64,000 nt of DNA from Tritrichomonas musculus (lineage: Eukaryota > Parabasalia > Tritrichomonadida > Tritrichomonadidae), in contig JAPFFF010000004.1 in NCBI GenBank assembly GCA_039105265.1, positions 1,054,001 to 1,118,000 of the forward strand. The letters are read 5' to 3'. The number at the start of each line of letters is the position of its first letter. Within the stretch, counting starts at the first letter, position 1. Shown here piece by piece: positions 50,899 to 61,483 of this stretch. Made by a program: the position numbers and the translations under genes. The notes beneath the pieces are model-generated. The model ran no database searches, was not told the DNA's origin, and saw only the letters and a program-made list of their open reading frames with translations.

Positions 50899-52902
50899 AT
50901 GGCGGACGATCTAGAAAGTAAACTTGATGACTTAAAGAACCTTGTTTTAACTTTCGAATATGAAAATTGTGAATTGTCTTCAGTTCCTCAAGAGCAGATC
51001 GATTTTTTTGGTTATGCATGTCTATCAAATTCTTTAATGTATAAGGAGCAACCAATTCCTAGGCACGATGTCGAAGGAATTACGCAGTATTTCAGAACGC
51101 ATATTTTTACAACACTTGACTCCCTGATTTTTTATATCAATAATTTGTCAAGTGAAATTGATAGGCTTTTTGCAATTTTTGCATGGGAAGCTTTGAACAT
51201 CAAGTATGATGTTGATTCTCTATTAACAAATGAACAAAAAGATTATTCGTTGGAAGAAATCTTTGAAAATAAAGCAGCTGTTAGTGAAGGCTATTCTTTA
51301 TTCTTTTGCGAAATGGCAAAAAGAATCAAAATTAATACTAAAAGAATCAAAATAACAAAATATCATACATTTTCAAAAGCTTTTGGCTATGATCCTTTAA
51401 ATATCCCAACTGATTTAGAGCCTGATCACTCATCTCTTTTGATTAAAATTGATAAAATAGCTTATATCTCAGATCCCTCATGGGCTGCTGGAAATTTGAA
51501 CTCAGATAATCTATTTGAATGGAATTACCGGCCTGAAATGTTCTTAATACCAATAGTTAAAACATTGTGCGATCGTATGCCTTGTGATGACATTCCATCT
51601 TTATTGCCTTTCAATTTTACCTTTGAAGACTTTTTCAAATCGTGTTGTGTCTCTCCTATTGGAATTCGTTTAAAAACTGAATCTAACCCATTTGTTAGAT
51701 GTGAATGCGTAGATGGTTATGCTTGTCAAATTTATAGTTGTATCGCCCCAATTAATTGGATTCAAATTCACCTTTACAAGCAAGATCCTTCTAACAAAGA
51801 AATTTTTACAGAAGTCCCTAATGAAAGCATTACAAGCTACGAAGTTGTTCAAGAAATGATTCCAAATCATCATGATAGGTGTCGATTTCGAACTAACATT
51901 GCTTTTCAAGAAGAAGGCTTTTATAAAGTCGAAATTTTTATAGATGGGCCACTACAAATTTCTTATTTTGTTAATAACCTTGCAAAAAGTGAATTGCCTG
52001 TGCCCATATCATATAATCCCTTTCATAAATCAAAGTTCATTCCAATTAAGCCAACTAGAATGTTGAGTAAAGTTAAACATGGTGTTGCATTAATTAGATT
52101 TGCTGTTTCACAGAAACAATCGGAAATAATTTGGAATATAATAAAGCTCGTAAACGAAGATACTTTCGTGGAAGAAGATGGCCAGACGATCAGTCGTGAA
52201 TATGGTAGATTTATTAAGTTGGAAATACCATTTGATAATACAAGGTATGAAGATCAATTATGCATTACTTTTCCTTCAAATGGCCGTTATTCTATTCAAA
52301 TATACCTTGCCAATGATGTTGGATCATATACAAGTTATGCTAAGTATTTTATTGATGTATCTGGTACCGAATCAAGAGACACTAAATCTGTCCTAAGCCC
52401 CACAGAATTTATGTATAATGGGCGAGACTTTTCAACGTTTGCAGCTTTTGATGATAATAAAAATCAAATTAAAATAGTTCCCAATCAGACTTGTCATATT
52501 ATTAATTCTGAAAATGAACTTGAACAAACAATCCAACTTGAAGATATACCTGGTGATCAAAATATTTTACTTGAATTTAGAAAATCCAATAAACTAATTG
52601 CTAATCCTACTTTAATTAAGCAAAGAAATCAAACCTATACTTATAAGTGGTCAATCCCAAATAAAGAAGGCGAATATCAGTTGCTCTGTTGGATCAATGA
52701 ATATTTTTCATTTTCTATCTCATATATTTATAGAAAGGGTCCATTAAGAAATCAGACAAATGAAGAATTAAGTATCCTTGGATCACTAAAACAAAAAATA
52801 ATTTTAAATAACCAATATGAAAAGGGGGTAAATGGAGAAAATGCGGATGATGATAATTCTAATGTCAAAAAGCACTCTTCAAAATGTTGCTTATTAATTT
52901 AG
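50899..52902 (+). CDS. transglutaminase-like (KY-type) protein without catalytic Cys, C-terminally prenylated
   Basis: 667 residues. Residues about 60-215 have the papain-like transglutaminase core as in kyphoscoliosis peptidase: IDRLFAIFAWEALNIKYDVDS, then ENKAAVSEGYSLFFCEMAKR where the active-site Cys is replaced by Ser129, His177 in PDHSSLLIKI, and Asp192 in YISDPSW. With His and Asp kept but Cys gone it is probably a binding protein rather than an enzyme. The rest (about 270-640) looks like two or three beta-sandwich modules (IQIHLYKQDPSN, YKVEIFIDGP; RYSIQIYLANDVGSYTSY; YTYKWSIPNKEGEYQLLCW). The C-terminus is KCCLLI: CLLI is a CaaX box with Leu/Ile favouring geranylgeranyl, preceded by a cysteine that may be palmitoylated. 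So it is likely a membrane-anchored scaffold of the cytoskeleton-membrane interface, by analogy with KY proteins. Confidence 0.82.
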   Translation: MADDLESKLDDLKNLVLTFEYENCELSSVPQEQIDFFGYACLSNSLMYKEQPIPRHDVEGITQYFRTHIFTTLDSLIFYINNLSSEIDRLFAIFAWEALNIKYDVDSLLTNEQKDYSLEEIFENKAAVSEGYSLFFCEMAKRIKINTKRIKITKYHTFSKAFGYDPLNIPTDLEPDHSSLLIKIDKIAYISDPSWAAGNLNSDNLFEWNYRPEMFLIPIVKTLCDRMPCDDIPSLLPFNFTFEDFFKSCCVSPIGIRLKTESNPFVRCECVDGYACQIYSCIAPINWIQIHLYKQDPSNKEIFTEVPNESITSYEVVQEMIPNHHDRCRFRTNIAFQEEGFYKVEIFIDGPLQISYFVNNLAKSELPVPISYNPFHKSKFIPIKPTRMLSKVKHGVALIRFAVSQKQSEIIWNIIKLVNEDTFVEEDGQTISREYGRFIKLEIPFDNTRYEDQLCITFPSNGRYSIQIYLANDVGSYTSYAKYFIDVSGTESRDTKSVLSPTEFMYNGRDFSTFAAFDDNKNQIKIVPNQTCHIINSENELEQTIQLEDIPGDQNILLEFRKSNKLIANPTLIKQRNQTYTYKWSIPNKEGEYQLLCWINEYFSFSISYIYRKGPLRNQTNEELSILGSLKQKIILNNQYEKGVNGENADDDNSNVKKHSSKCCLLI

Positions 52903-53358
52903 TTTATATATTTATTATTGTTATATTTCTGTGTATAATAAACATGATATTAGCTTAATTAATTTTATTAAAAGCTTTATTAATATTGAAACTCAAATAT
53001 AGAAAACAATATTGAATATTGTTTTAAGAAAAGATTTTGGTTAGCATTTTGTCATCAATTACAAAATTTATTTGTAATGTTTATTTATTTGAAATTGTAT
53101 TTTGGATTGAAGCTTAATCCTAAAATTTTGAAATATTAATACGCATTAGTCTTTATTAGATTTATCCAAAGAAATCTGTGCATTTTCTGGTAAAATCTCC
53201 AACAGTATAGTATAAAATAGCATTTTTGATAGTCAAAATCATATTTTGAAATGAGACTTAGAATTTAAAAAAAAAAGTGAAAAAGATTTTTTATCGCCAT
53301 TTTTATTAAATAATATTGATACATAATACAATCTTTGAGTAATGTTTTCAATATCATG
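52903..53358. other. AT-rich convergent spacer
   Basis: 3' ends of two convergent genes. No repeat or frame seen. Confidence 0.55.
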
Positions 53359-54873
53359 CTAATTTAAGTGTTTTGAAGGAAGAAGATAATTGCTAATACC
53401 TGTTTTGGTAGCTTTTTCTTTTAATTTCTTTCTAATTTCAATAATTGGAGCAAAAAGAAATACAAGATTTAAGGCAAGAACGGATAGATCTGAAATATTA
53501 TAAATATACATAATTTTGGTCACGTCATCTTTGTTCCTTTTAGCAATAATCTTGCATCCTGCGCATAGGATAACCATTTGAATCGCCTGTGGAATAAATG
53601 CAAAAATTGGTTTTCCAATAACAATATTTAGAAAAGCAATTGTCATTGATATTCCAACGAGTGGAGCCGTATAAAAAGGAATTGGTATCATTCTTTCAGC
53701 TAGTTTGATCTCAAGCTCATTTTCTAAAAATGTATTGCATATCATTGATTTCTTCATTACGATGATAAAAGATACAGCAAATGTTAATAGCGTGCTTATT
53801 AGCATTGCCCATAAAGTAAGACTAATCAACCTTCGAGGATCTTGTGATCCCCAAGCATGAGTTCCTGTTGATAAAAAGCTTTGACTAATTGCTCCTGGAA
53901 TTTCTTGCGTAATAGCAACAAGTTTTGTATAAACAGCAAATACCCCACCAATTTCCTGTGCATATTTTGTTGCTGCAGATGTTAATGTTTGTAAAATTAA
54001 TATTTGAGGAAGTGAATAAACTAAATAGCTTAAAAGCAATGGAGAAGCTGAAATTATTGCTTTTTTTATTTCTGGATGAAATTTATCAAAAATATCGCTA
54101 AATTTTAATTTTAAACTAAACTTTCCTCTATACATTAATATCATCATTCCAATTGCAACAATTATATTTGAAACAACATTCCCAAGTTTCATAAACGTCG
54201 TTGGAACTTTAAAAACAAATAAAAATAGTGGTGAAAAAATGCCGAGTTGCAAAACATATACAGCGACTTTAACTAATCCACTCAAAATGGAATTACCAAT
54301 ACTTTGTAGAAAATATTGAGACAGGAATACTAAGCTTGAAATCGGTATATTTACGAAAATTGGAATCAAGAATTTAAATGTTGAATCGAGCATATAATTT
54401 GGCGTTCCTAAAAATCGTAAAAATGGCTTCAGGAAAAAAACTATTGCTGATACAAAGACAAATGAAGTAATAATGCATAAATAAATAGAATCTGATACTA
54501 AATGACTAGCTGCATCACGATTGCCTGAGCCAATAAGAGATGACACTCGAGAGCAAATTGCTTGGCCATAAAAAATCCCAACATAAAAAGAAAATCCTAT
54601 GATTTGTCCTGTAAATCCAATGATTTCGATAGCGTGAGAACTAGGCGAATCTTTATAACTTTTTGTTATCATTAGCATATCAAGCATTTCCCCAAGTGCT
54701 TGTACAAGAAGCGAAAGGGGACCAATTGACATAATAAGTAAGGTCACAAGAGGTGAATATTTTGTAAATCGTTTATTTTCTTCTTCATTTTGGAATGTTG
54801 ATGACTCTTCTATGGTTGATGTATATGTTGTCATATTTTGTGGTATTTCTAAAGGAGTATCAATTGGATCCAT
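53359..54873 (-). CDS. MATE-family multidrug/toxin exporter
   Basis: 504 residues with about 12 hydrophobic helices in two homologous halves, the normal MATE size and plan. A cation-coupled antiporter exporting organic cations or toxic metabolites across the plasma or a vesicle membrane. Typical blocks: LVTLLIMSIGPLSLLVQALGEMLDML in helix 1, GQAICSRVSSLIGSGNRDAASHLV after helix 2, FLSQYFLQSIGNS in helix 5, and in the second half GAISQSFLSTGTHAWGSQDPRRLISL, the repeat of the G-x-G-N-x-D/P-R motif. The N-terminal about 40 residues are cytosolic and polar. MATE proteins are common in trichomonads and bacteria. No breaks; the start ATG is followed by a plausible cytosolic leader (MDPIDTPLEIP). 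Confidence 0.93.
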   Translation of the reverse strand: MDPIDTPLEIPQNMTTYTSTIEESSTFQNEEENKRFTKYSPLVTLLIMSIGPLSLLVQALGEMLDMLMITKSYKDSPSSHAIEIIGFTGQIIGFSFYVGIFYGQAICSRVSSLIGSGNRDAASHLVSDSIYLCIITSFVFVSAIVFFLKPFLRFLGTPNYMLDSTFKFLIPIFVNIPISSLVFLSQYFLQSIGNSILSGLVKVAVYVLQLGIFSPLFLFVFKVPTTFMKLGNVVSNIIVAIGMMILMYRGKFSLKLKFSDIFDKFHPEIKKAIISASPLLLSYLVYSLPQILILQTLTSAATKYAQEIGGVFAVYTKLVAITQEIPGAISQSFLSTGTHAWGSQDPRRLISLTLWAMLISTLLTFAVSFIIVMKKSMICNTFLENELEIKLAERMIPIPFYTAPLVGISMTIAFLNIVIGKPIFAFIPQAIQMVILCAGCKIIAKRNKDDVTKIMYIYNISDLSVLALNLVFLFAPIIEIRKKLKEKATKTGISNYLLPSKHLN

Positions 54874-55599
54874 AGTATTAAAGAAAATTAATTTATCAAA
54901 AAAAAAAAAAAAAATAAAAAATTGTGAGATGAAATTCTAAATGATCGTAATTCAATTTTTCTGATGATATTCAATTTGTGAAAAAAACAAAACAATAGTT
55001 TTATCGGTTCTGATATCTTTTAATGTCCTTACCCATTGGAGATAAAAAAAATTAGAGCATTGAATAAATTAAAAAAAATAATTCAATTCTATTTTGAAAA
55101 GATAAATTTTAATAATATATATTCAATTTCAGCAATAAAAAGCAAAAATTAATTGAAAAAAGTAATGAAATTAAATTATGAATAAGTAACAGATTTTATG
55201 ATATGAATATATTTTTATAACAAGTTTTTTTAAAGTGCGTGTACGAGTTGACAATAGAAGTTATATGTAAAGCATTGAAAAATGAAGATTTATAACAAGC
55301 TAGGCTTTTGTGTTCAAACGAGTTTACATTCAAAAAGTATCCAATGGATGCATACACAATTTTGTTCGTTATTTTTTGAGAGAATTTGAGGTTCCAATAT
55401 CGCCAAAATGGACACTTTAATTCAATCATGGATATACCTTTCAATTTTCATTGATTATTTTGAATGTATATTTCGTTTGACCAATTATATCGCTCCAAAT
55501 TTACATTGAATTTTTTTATTTCAAAAGTTGATCTTCTTGGTGAAATTCATTATTTGTCAATTTGAAAAGTTTATAATTCATATTTGAGAGGTTTTTTTA
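54874..55599. other. AT-rich spacer
   Basis: A-run near 54899-54913, otherwise unremarkable. A minus-strand frame of 82 codons at 55196-55444 has some protein-like composition but no family and no upstream signal; not called. Confidence 0.5.
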
Positions 55600-55607
55600 A
55601 TAATTGA

Positions 55608-56391
55608 AGAGGTATTCACCTTAAGTGACTTAACGGTCATTTTTATTCTTTAAAATGTATTTTTAATTTTTTGAGCTAAATACAGATTATTTTTATTTCT
55701 TTTTATCATCAAAATAATCTATAAAATGTTTAAATGACGATTTGAATATTAAATTGAAGAAAAAAATCATATTTTAGTTAACAATATAATTATATCATTT
55801 TATTTATAACATCGAATATATTTTGGATATCTTCATTATTCCAAAGTATTGTCACAATAAATGATAATTTCTAATTATTTCCTAATTCAGAAACTGCAAA
55901 ATCTGCATTCTTCATACTTTCAAACCCAAAAAGCATTTTTAAAGAAAAACAGATGATAACTTCAAAAATTGTCTTTATATGATTCTACATCTTTAATATA
56001 ATGATTATATTGGCCATGTGAATTTATTCTTAGAAGCATTAGTGATTTTATGCGGCCAATTTTTTGGAAAATATGTTTCATTTATTAGACTCAAAATAAA
56101 AAATAAACGTTTTTTAACGTACATATAATTACAAAAATATTCAAAATTTTTAATAAAATTAAAGTGGCATTTTGGAACATTTTTCTTTCAATTTTTTTCT
56201 ACGATATTTTACGGTTTTGAATGGCTCATAAACATTGAAAAAAATAATTTTTTTTATAAAATCGAATTTTCTCAAAATCTAGCGCATAAATAATTTTGCA
56301 ATTTTTAATGTATCATTTATTAAATAAATGCGTTTTAATTTTTATATTTTTTTTAAAAAATACAGTCAAAATCCTCAAAGTGAATACCTCT
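55608..56391. mobile_element. 784-bp MITE-like element with 8-bp target duplication
   Basis: The ends AGAGGTATTCAC (55608-55619) and its reverse complement (56380-56391) are exact over 12 bp and then partly matched further in (TT.AG, TT.AC.GT). The direct repeat ATAATTGA stands immediately outside on both sides (55600-55607 and 56392-56399), an 8-bp target-site duplication. No coding capacity. The 8-bp duplication points to a hAT- or Mutator-type transposase acting in trans; the ends do not match the MULE at 27477. Confidence 0.75.
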
Positions 56392-56399
56392 ATAATTGA

Positions 56400-57260
56400 G
56401 AAATGGGTGGGACACTCTTTTTTTGACCTCAAAAAGTTTCAAAATCTCTTCGAATTTTAGGTTTTATTTGGTGATTTTAATAAATTTTCTTATCCATTTA
56501 ATAATCTTTAAATTGGTCATTGAAACCAATCAAAAAACTTAATATTCATCGAGTTTTTTTTGACTTCACATACTAATAGATCTCTCTTCGTAAGAGATAT
56601 CTTTCAAAACTACTAATACTATTTGATTTTATACATATGCATTATTCATTATAAAACATAAATATTTATAATTACTTTGTAGTTAGTCCAAAAAAGTTAA
56701 TATAATAATTATTTTTAAGTTTTTTCGATACATGATCTTTTCTAACTTTTTATTTTGTAATATTCGATTTCTTCTTTTAATGCTCAATAAAATGATATAT
56801 TTTGTTTGAACATAACTTCAAAGATAAAGTTTAGTTTGAAAAATGAATTCAAAAAGTTGAATTAATAAACGGAATGATTCAATTTTCGGCGGTTAGAAAA
56901 TTAATTTTAAACGATCAAACTCAATATTTTTGCTTTAAAATATATTATAAGAATAGGGAATATTATTTAAAATGAGGTTCCGCCATTTATAAAATCAAAA
57001 AATTCAAAATGACCATTTTTTACCCAAATTATTTTTTATGGAAAATAAAATGCGATTATCTAATTCACCTTTGATGATTTTGATTTTTTAAATAGTAAAT
57101 TATATGAAGCTATTAAAATTCTATCTAAATATAAAATAACTGGAAAAAGTCTTGGATAGCTTACACATATTGAGAATAGTATGTGTTTAAGACATTTATT
57201 ATTGCTTTTTTTTTCTGATATTAGTGAGTTTATTAAAGTAAAAATAAAGTACAGCTCGCA
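56400..57260. other. AT-rich spacer with an unassigned minus-strand frame
   Basis: A minus-strand frame ending at 57060 reads CLKHILFSICVSYPRLFPV and then ILYLDRILIASYNLLFKKSK. It looks protein-like but short (74 codons) and begins inside a hairpin repeat at 57284, so it is probably a remnant. Nothing else noticed. Confidence 0.35.
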
Positions 57261-58115
57261 CTTATTACTGTTGCAAAAAATCACAGTAATAAAGAAATTT
57301 TGAAAATTTTAAAATAATTTTAAAAAAATGAAAAATTTAAAGAATATTATAATAGAATATATTATATAATGCATATAAATTAAATATTACAAAATATTGA
57401 TATATAATATCTAAATTTATTTCAAAAATTATAAAAAAAGATTATTATTTTGTAATACAAAAAGTTCTATCTTTATTCATTCAATTTATCTTTTCATTTT
57501 AAAAAAGTGGATTTTTGAATGATTCAATTTTGTTAAAAAAAAATTAATTTGTTAAGATATTTAAAGGTCAAAATTATTAGCCTTTAGAAAGGTGAAAAAG
57601 TTCTTATTACTGCGGTTTGGCGGTTACAGTAATAAGGAATTCAATTTTATTTGACCTATAATAGGTGAATAATGATCGCTTATTACTGCATTTTGGCGGT
57701 TACAGTAATAAGGAATTCAATCTTATTTGGCCTTAGTATAAGGTTCAAAAAAATCTGTTTTAATCTACAAGGTCAATAATTCACTATATTTTTATAACAA
57801 AATTGATAATAAAAAAGAATCTGCATTCATAAAATATTCAATCACTTATATCAATTTTTTTTCATTAAATAATTAAAAACCTCAGAATATATTCAATATC
57901 TATAATCAATTTTCTATAAAGGATAAATAATTCATTCTCACAATATATTCAATGAGCTCATTCAATAAATTTTTTTTATATAATTAATTTATTATGAATT
58001 TATACTAAAAATATGAAGTGAATATGATAATAATATTTCTATATTTTGAGAGAATACTTATTTAATTATTAATTTTTTAAAATTTAGGCATCGAACTTCA
58101 AAGTGCAGTAATAAG
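57261..58115. repeat. region built around CTTATTACTG / CAGTAATAAG hairpins
   Basis: The 10-bp arms CTTATTACTG and CAGTAATAAG form two identical-size 34-nt hairpins at 57603-57636 and 57679-57712 (loops CGGTTTGGCGGTTA and CATTTTGGCGGTTA). They are followed by the same GGAATTCAAT(T/C)TTATTTG sequence, giving a 76-bp tandem unit. A looser hairpin lies at 57261-57294, and a lone right arm at 58106-58115. The first arm at 57261 and the last at 58115 are in opposite orientation, so the block could be an 855-bp element with multi-copy ends. Confidence 0.65.
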
Positions 58116-58535
58116 AAGCAAAAAAATTGAATGGGTGAAGAGTAATAATTTCTACCTATAAAATAAAGTATCCAATAAAATATTATTAAGGGCGTACGTC
58201 CCAAAAATGTTGTAAAAATTTTACAGTAAAATTTTTTTTGTCCTAAACGATCAAAAAATAATTGTTTTTTTTGACCGATAAAATTTTACAAAATATAATT
58301 TTGAATTAAAAAAGAAAAAAAATGCATTAAAAAAATTTTTTTGGTACTGATCTATCAAAAGAGACTTTTTGAAAGGGGTAACTTTTTGAGTGTATATGTG
58401 GTCTTAAATTGAAAAGATTTTATTTTGTGCTAAAAAAAAATAATTTTCAAAAGAGATAAATTATGTTATAAGAATTTTTTGTATTGCCTCTGAAAATAAT
58501 TTTATTTTCACAATTTTCATTTTCTAATAAACTTA
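58116..58535. other. AT-rich spacer
   Basis: Contains GGGCGTACGTCCC (58191-58203), a 12-13 bp palindrome that stands out in AT-only sequence, and long A/T runs. No gene. Confidence 0.45.
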
Positions 58536-58830
58536 AAATTACGAGCTAATACATCAGAATCATTGATCGATTCGACAATGTATTAACACGATTACTAATA
58601 TATTGCAGCTCAAATGCAAATAATGTGTGTTTGTTTATCCAATGATACATCGTCAAAACAAATTTCAAATTACGAGCTAATACATCAGAATCATTGATCG
58701 ATTCGACAATGTATTAACACGATTACCAATATATTGCAGCTCAAATGCAAATAAAGTGTGTTTGTTTATTCAATGATACATCGTCAAAACAAATTTCAAA
58801 TTACGAGCTAATACATCAGAATCATTGATC
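58536..58830. repeat. 131-bp tandem repeat, about 2.25 copies
   Basis: The block starting ACGAGCTAATACATCAGAAT occurs at 58541, 58672 and 58803, a constant period of 131 bp. Full copies differ at only a few bases (TACTAAT/TACCAAT, AATGTG/AAGTG, TATCC/TATTC). No frame is kept through it. Recent tandem duplication of a unique-looking unit. Confidence 0.9.
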
Positions 58831-58905
58831 CAATTATATATTAATAAAATTTAGTATACAAATTACTTTGTTTTAACAAACAAATTATCCTAATTTTTTT
58901 GGTTA

Positions 58906-59211
58906 GTTATTCTGATTTAGTAAATAAGTTATTCTGATTTAGTAAATAAGTTATTCTGATTTAGTAAATAATTTATTCTGATTTAGTAAATATTTTATTT
59001 TGATTTAGTAAATAATTTATTTTGATTTAGTAAATAAATTATTATGATTTAGTAAATAAGGTATTCTGATTTAGTAAATAAGGTATTCAGTAAGTAGGTT
59101 ATTCTGATTCAGTAAGTTAGTTATTTTGATTTGGTGAATAAGTTATTCTGGCTTAGTGTGTTGGCTATTCTAATTTAGTAAGTTGTTCTGATTGAGTAAA
59201 CGAGTTATTTT
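58906..59211. repeat. 22-bp tandem array, about 13-14 degenerate copies
   Basis: Unit GTTATTCTGATTTAGTAAAT followed by AA. The first four copies are nearly identical; later copies decay in the 3' direction (GATTTGGTGAATAAG, GGCTTAGTGTGTTGG), with one deletion near 59090. Classic slippage minisatellite. Confidence 0.88.
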
Positions 59212-59712
59212 GTGTTTAATAAACATGTTTTTCTTATTCATTAGATTTAATATAAAGATCGTTATAATTAAGCATAAATTTGTGGCTTCCAAAAGCATTT
59301 AAAGAGTCAAAAACTTGCATTCATGAGCATCCCGCTACAATTTATATGGAAATCGCCGATGATCCTAATGTATAGCGCTCCTTGCAGCAAAGTGCAATAC
59401 ATGAAGCTTTAGCCTCAAGATTACGAAATATACAGCCGAAGAATTCCACAATGCATGAGTTCCATTAGCCGATAATAAAATTGCGTTGAATTTCTATACA
59501 AACTAATTTGCTAGATAGGCCAATTTTGAATTGAATTTTGATTTGGATCAAAAAGTTATCAAAACGAACTTTTAGACTTTTTAATTTTGGTATATTTTAC
59601 GATTTAATAATTTCTTTGCCATAACCGCCAAATATAAGACAGAACCGAATAAAAAATAAATAACTCAGTTTTCCAACTAGCATACAAATAAAAGCTAGTA
59701 TGAGGTAGTAAG
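59212..59712 (+). other. decayed coding-like stretch upstream of the polymerase fossil
   Basis: About 59270-59480 is noticeably less AT-biased than its surroundings and reads on the plus strand like old protein-coding sequence, now broken. I cannot assign it. It may belong to the same fossil element as the polymerase fragment that follows or to a different one. Confidence 0.35.
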
Positions 59713-60216
59713 ATGACACATTTTCATTGCGATTTCCATTTTCTTGAAAGCTTAGTTGGAAAAGAATATTCAAGGAAATTAATAGCTCTTGGAAAAAAGG
59801 TCTATCTTGATATATTAGTGGATGAGATGGGAGATGAAGATTATCATGTGCATCTTAAAGGAATTCCTAAGCAATGTATTCTATATAAATGTAAGCGCAT
59901 GGGAATAACATTAGAAAAATTATATGAGAGATTATATGATGGAGAAGAAATGAAACTTAATTTATTGGATGGCAGTGATTGTTTCAAAAAATCAAAAAGC
60001 TATCATCAAATAAATTTTCCGGTTTTCACATGAACTATCAAATTTTGATTTTTCATCATTTATAATTTTTAGTGTTTTCATTTTTATTTTAATTTTTTAT
60101 CACTAATTAAAATGGGAGATAAACTGCAAGCAGCTTTGAATAGAATCCAAGAATTAGAAACAGAGAATAAGGAAATAAAGGAAGAGAATAAAAATCTTCG
60201 TGAACAATTAATATAG
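59713..60216 (+). mobile_element. Polinton/Maverick fossil fragment (DNA polymerase B tail and small coiled-coil frame)
   Basis: A 106-residue frame (59713-60033) looks like the C-terminal part of the protein-primed family B DNA polymerase of Polintons (blocks KKVYLDILVDE, LKGIPKQCILYKCKR, KSYHQINFP). It is followed at 60112-60216 by a short coiled-coil frame (IQELETENKEIKEENKN). Only this end of the element is seen: no integrase, ATPase, protease or capsid parts, and no terminal repeats. It is a truncated, broken relic. The polymerase piece is still readable, so the insertion is probably of middle rather than great age. Trichomonads are known to carry very many such elements. Confidence 0.65.
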
Positions 60217-61483
60217 CTGTGCAGAAAAAATGAAGAGTGAACAAAATTTGGATGAGTTAGATGAACAATATGGTGAGATATACCTCTAGAATAAATTTTT
60301 GAAGAAGAGAGTTAATGGTTTCGAACAATCATACGATACAATAAATATAGAACAAAAAAAAAAAACTGAAACAAAAATATGATATTAATGATTTGAACAG
60401 CTTTATGAATTTTAATGTGATTGTTACAAATAGGTGTGGTATAGAATTACCCTGATCTCGGATAAAATGAGAAAGTTAACGTATTTTTTTTTTAATAAAA
60501 AATCGTTATTAAAAAATGGTGAAATTTAGGTGAATTTTTGACCTTATAATAAAATAAAAACTTAATTGGCTTAAAAAAAAGAAAACGGATGAGAATGACT
60601 AAATACAAATATGGCTAATATAATTCATATGCATTAGTGTTTATATATAAAAGATATAAAGAAAAAATAAAGATGCTAAAAACAATATTATTTTAATATC
60701 TCAAAACATAATTGAAGATAAGGTAAAACTGATATTTAATAATCTTAGTATTCATGAACCTTCTCTTTTGGATAGGTTATTAAAGAATTGATTTTTTTTT
60801 GGAAATAATATTCTGCTGCAATAGGCTGATTATAAAATGTTACTGGTCGTATATGGAGAATTTTCCATCTATGTTTGTAATACTTCTCATATATTGTATT
60901 TAAATCGCTTGATTAAATAATTTTGTAAAAAAATTTCCAAAAATATCATCTTATTTGAGATTTTTCTTAGAAAGTAAAAAGATATGAGAAATCGCTTTGG
61001 CAATAATATAAACAATACATTTGATAGATTTAAAAGAGCTATATATTATTCTTTGTAATTTTTTCTAATTCATCATCTTAGAATATTATATGCATCAAGT
61101 GAAAACTGATTGGAATATTATAGCGCAATTAAGTAATTATGAGGAAAAAATAGTATTTTTGCTGATTAAGTGTGTCCATAATAGAAAATTAAATCTTCAA
61201 TTTAAGATTTGGTATTGGTACGAGAATTATAAATATTGATAAATTTGTGTATCATATCTTTAATATTGGTCAATCAAATAACAAATAATATGAAGATAAG
61301 TGGTAAACCAATTCGTTTATTATATGTTGTTGATATTAATAAACGGATTGTGGTATTTAAACTTTTTGAGTGAAAGCATCGGTCACTCAAACTTTTTGTT
61401 AACAAAAATAAAGATGCTTTAAAATCATGTAAAATTTTGAACAAAAGTTGGATATGCTATGATCGATTGTTAAAATATAAGAG
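60217..61483. other. AT-rich spacer, possibly further element decay
   Basis: The first about 200 bp read as charged, coiled-coil-like sequence and may continue the fossil. After about 60420 I see no supported gene or repeat. TCACTCAAACTTTTTG at 61383-61398 resembles the end motif noted at 62353. Confidence 0.4.

Noticed and set aside
58536-59211. CRISPR array
   Set aside because: Repeats are directly adjacent without unique spacers, and the organism is clearly eukaryotic.
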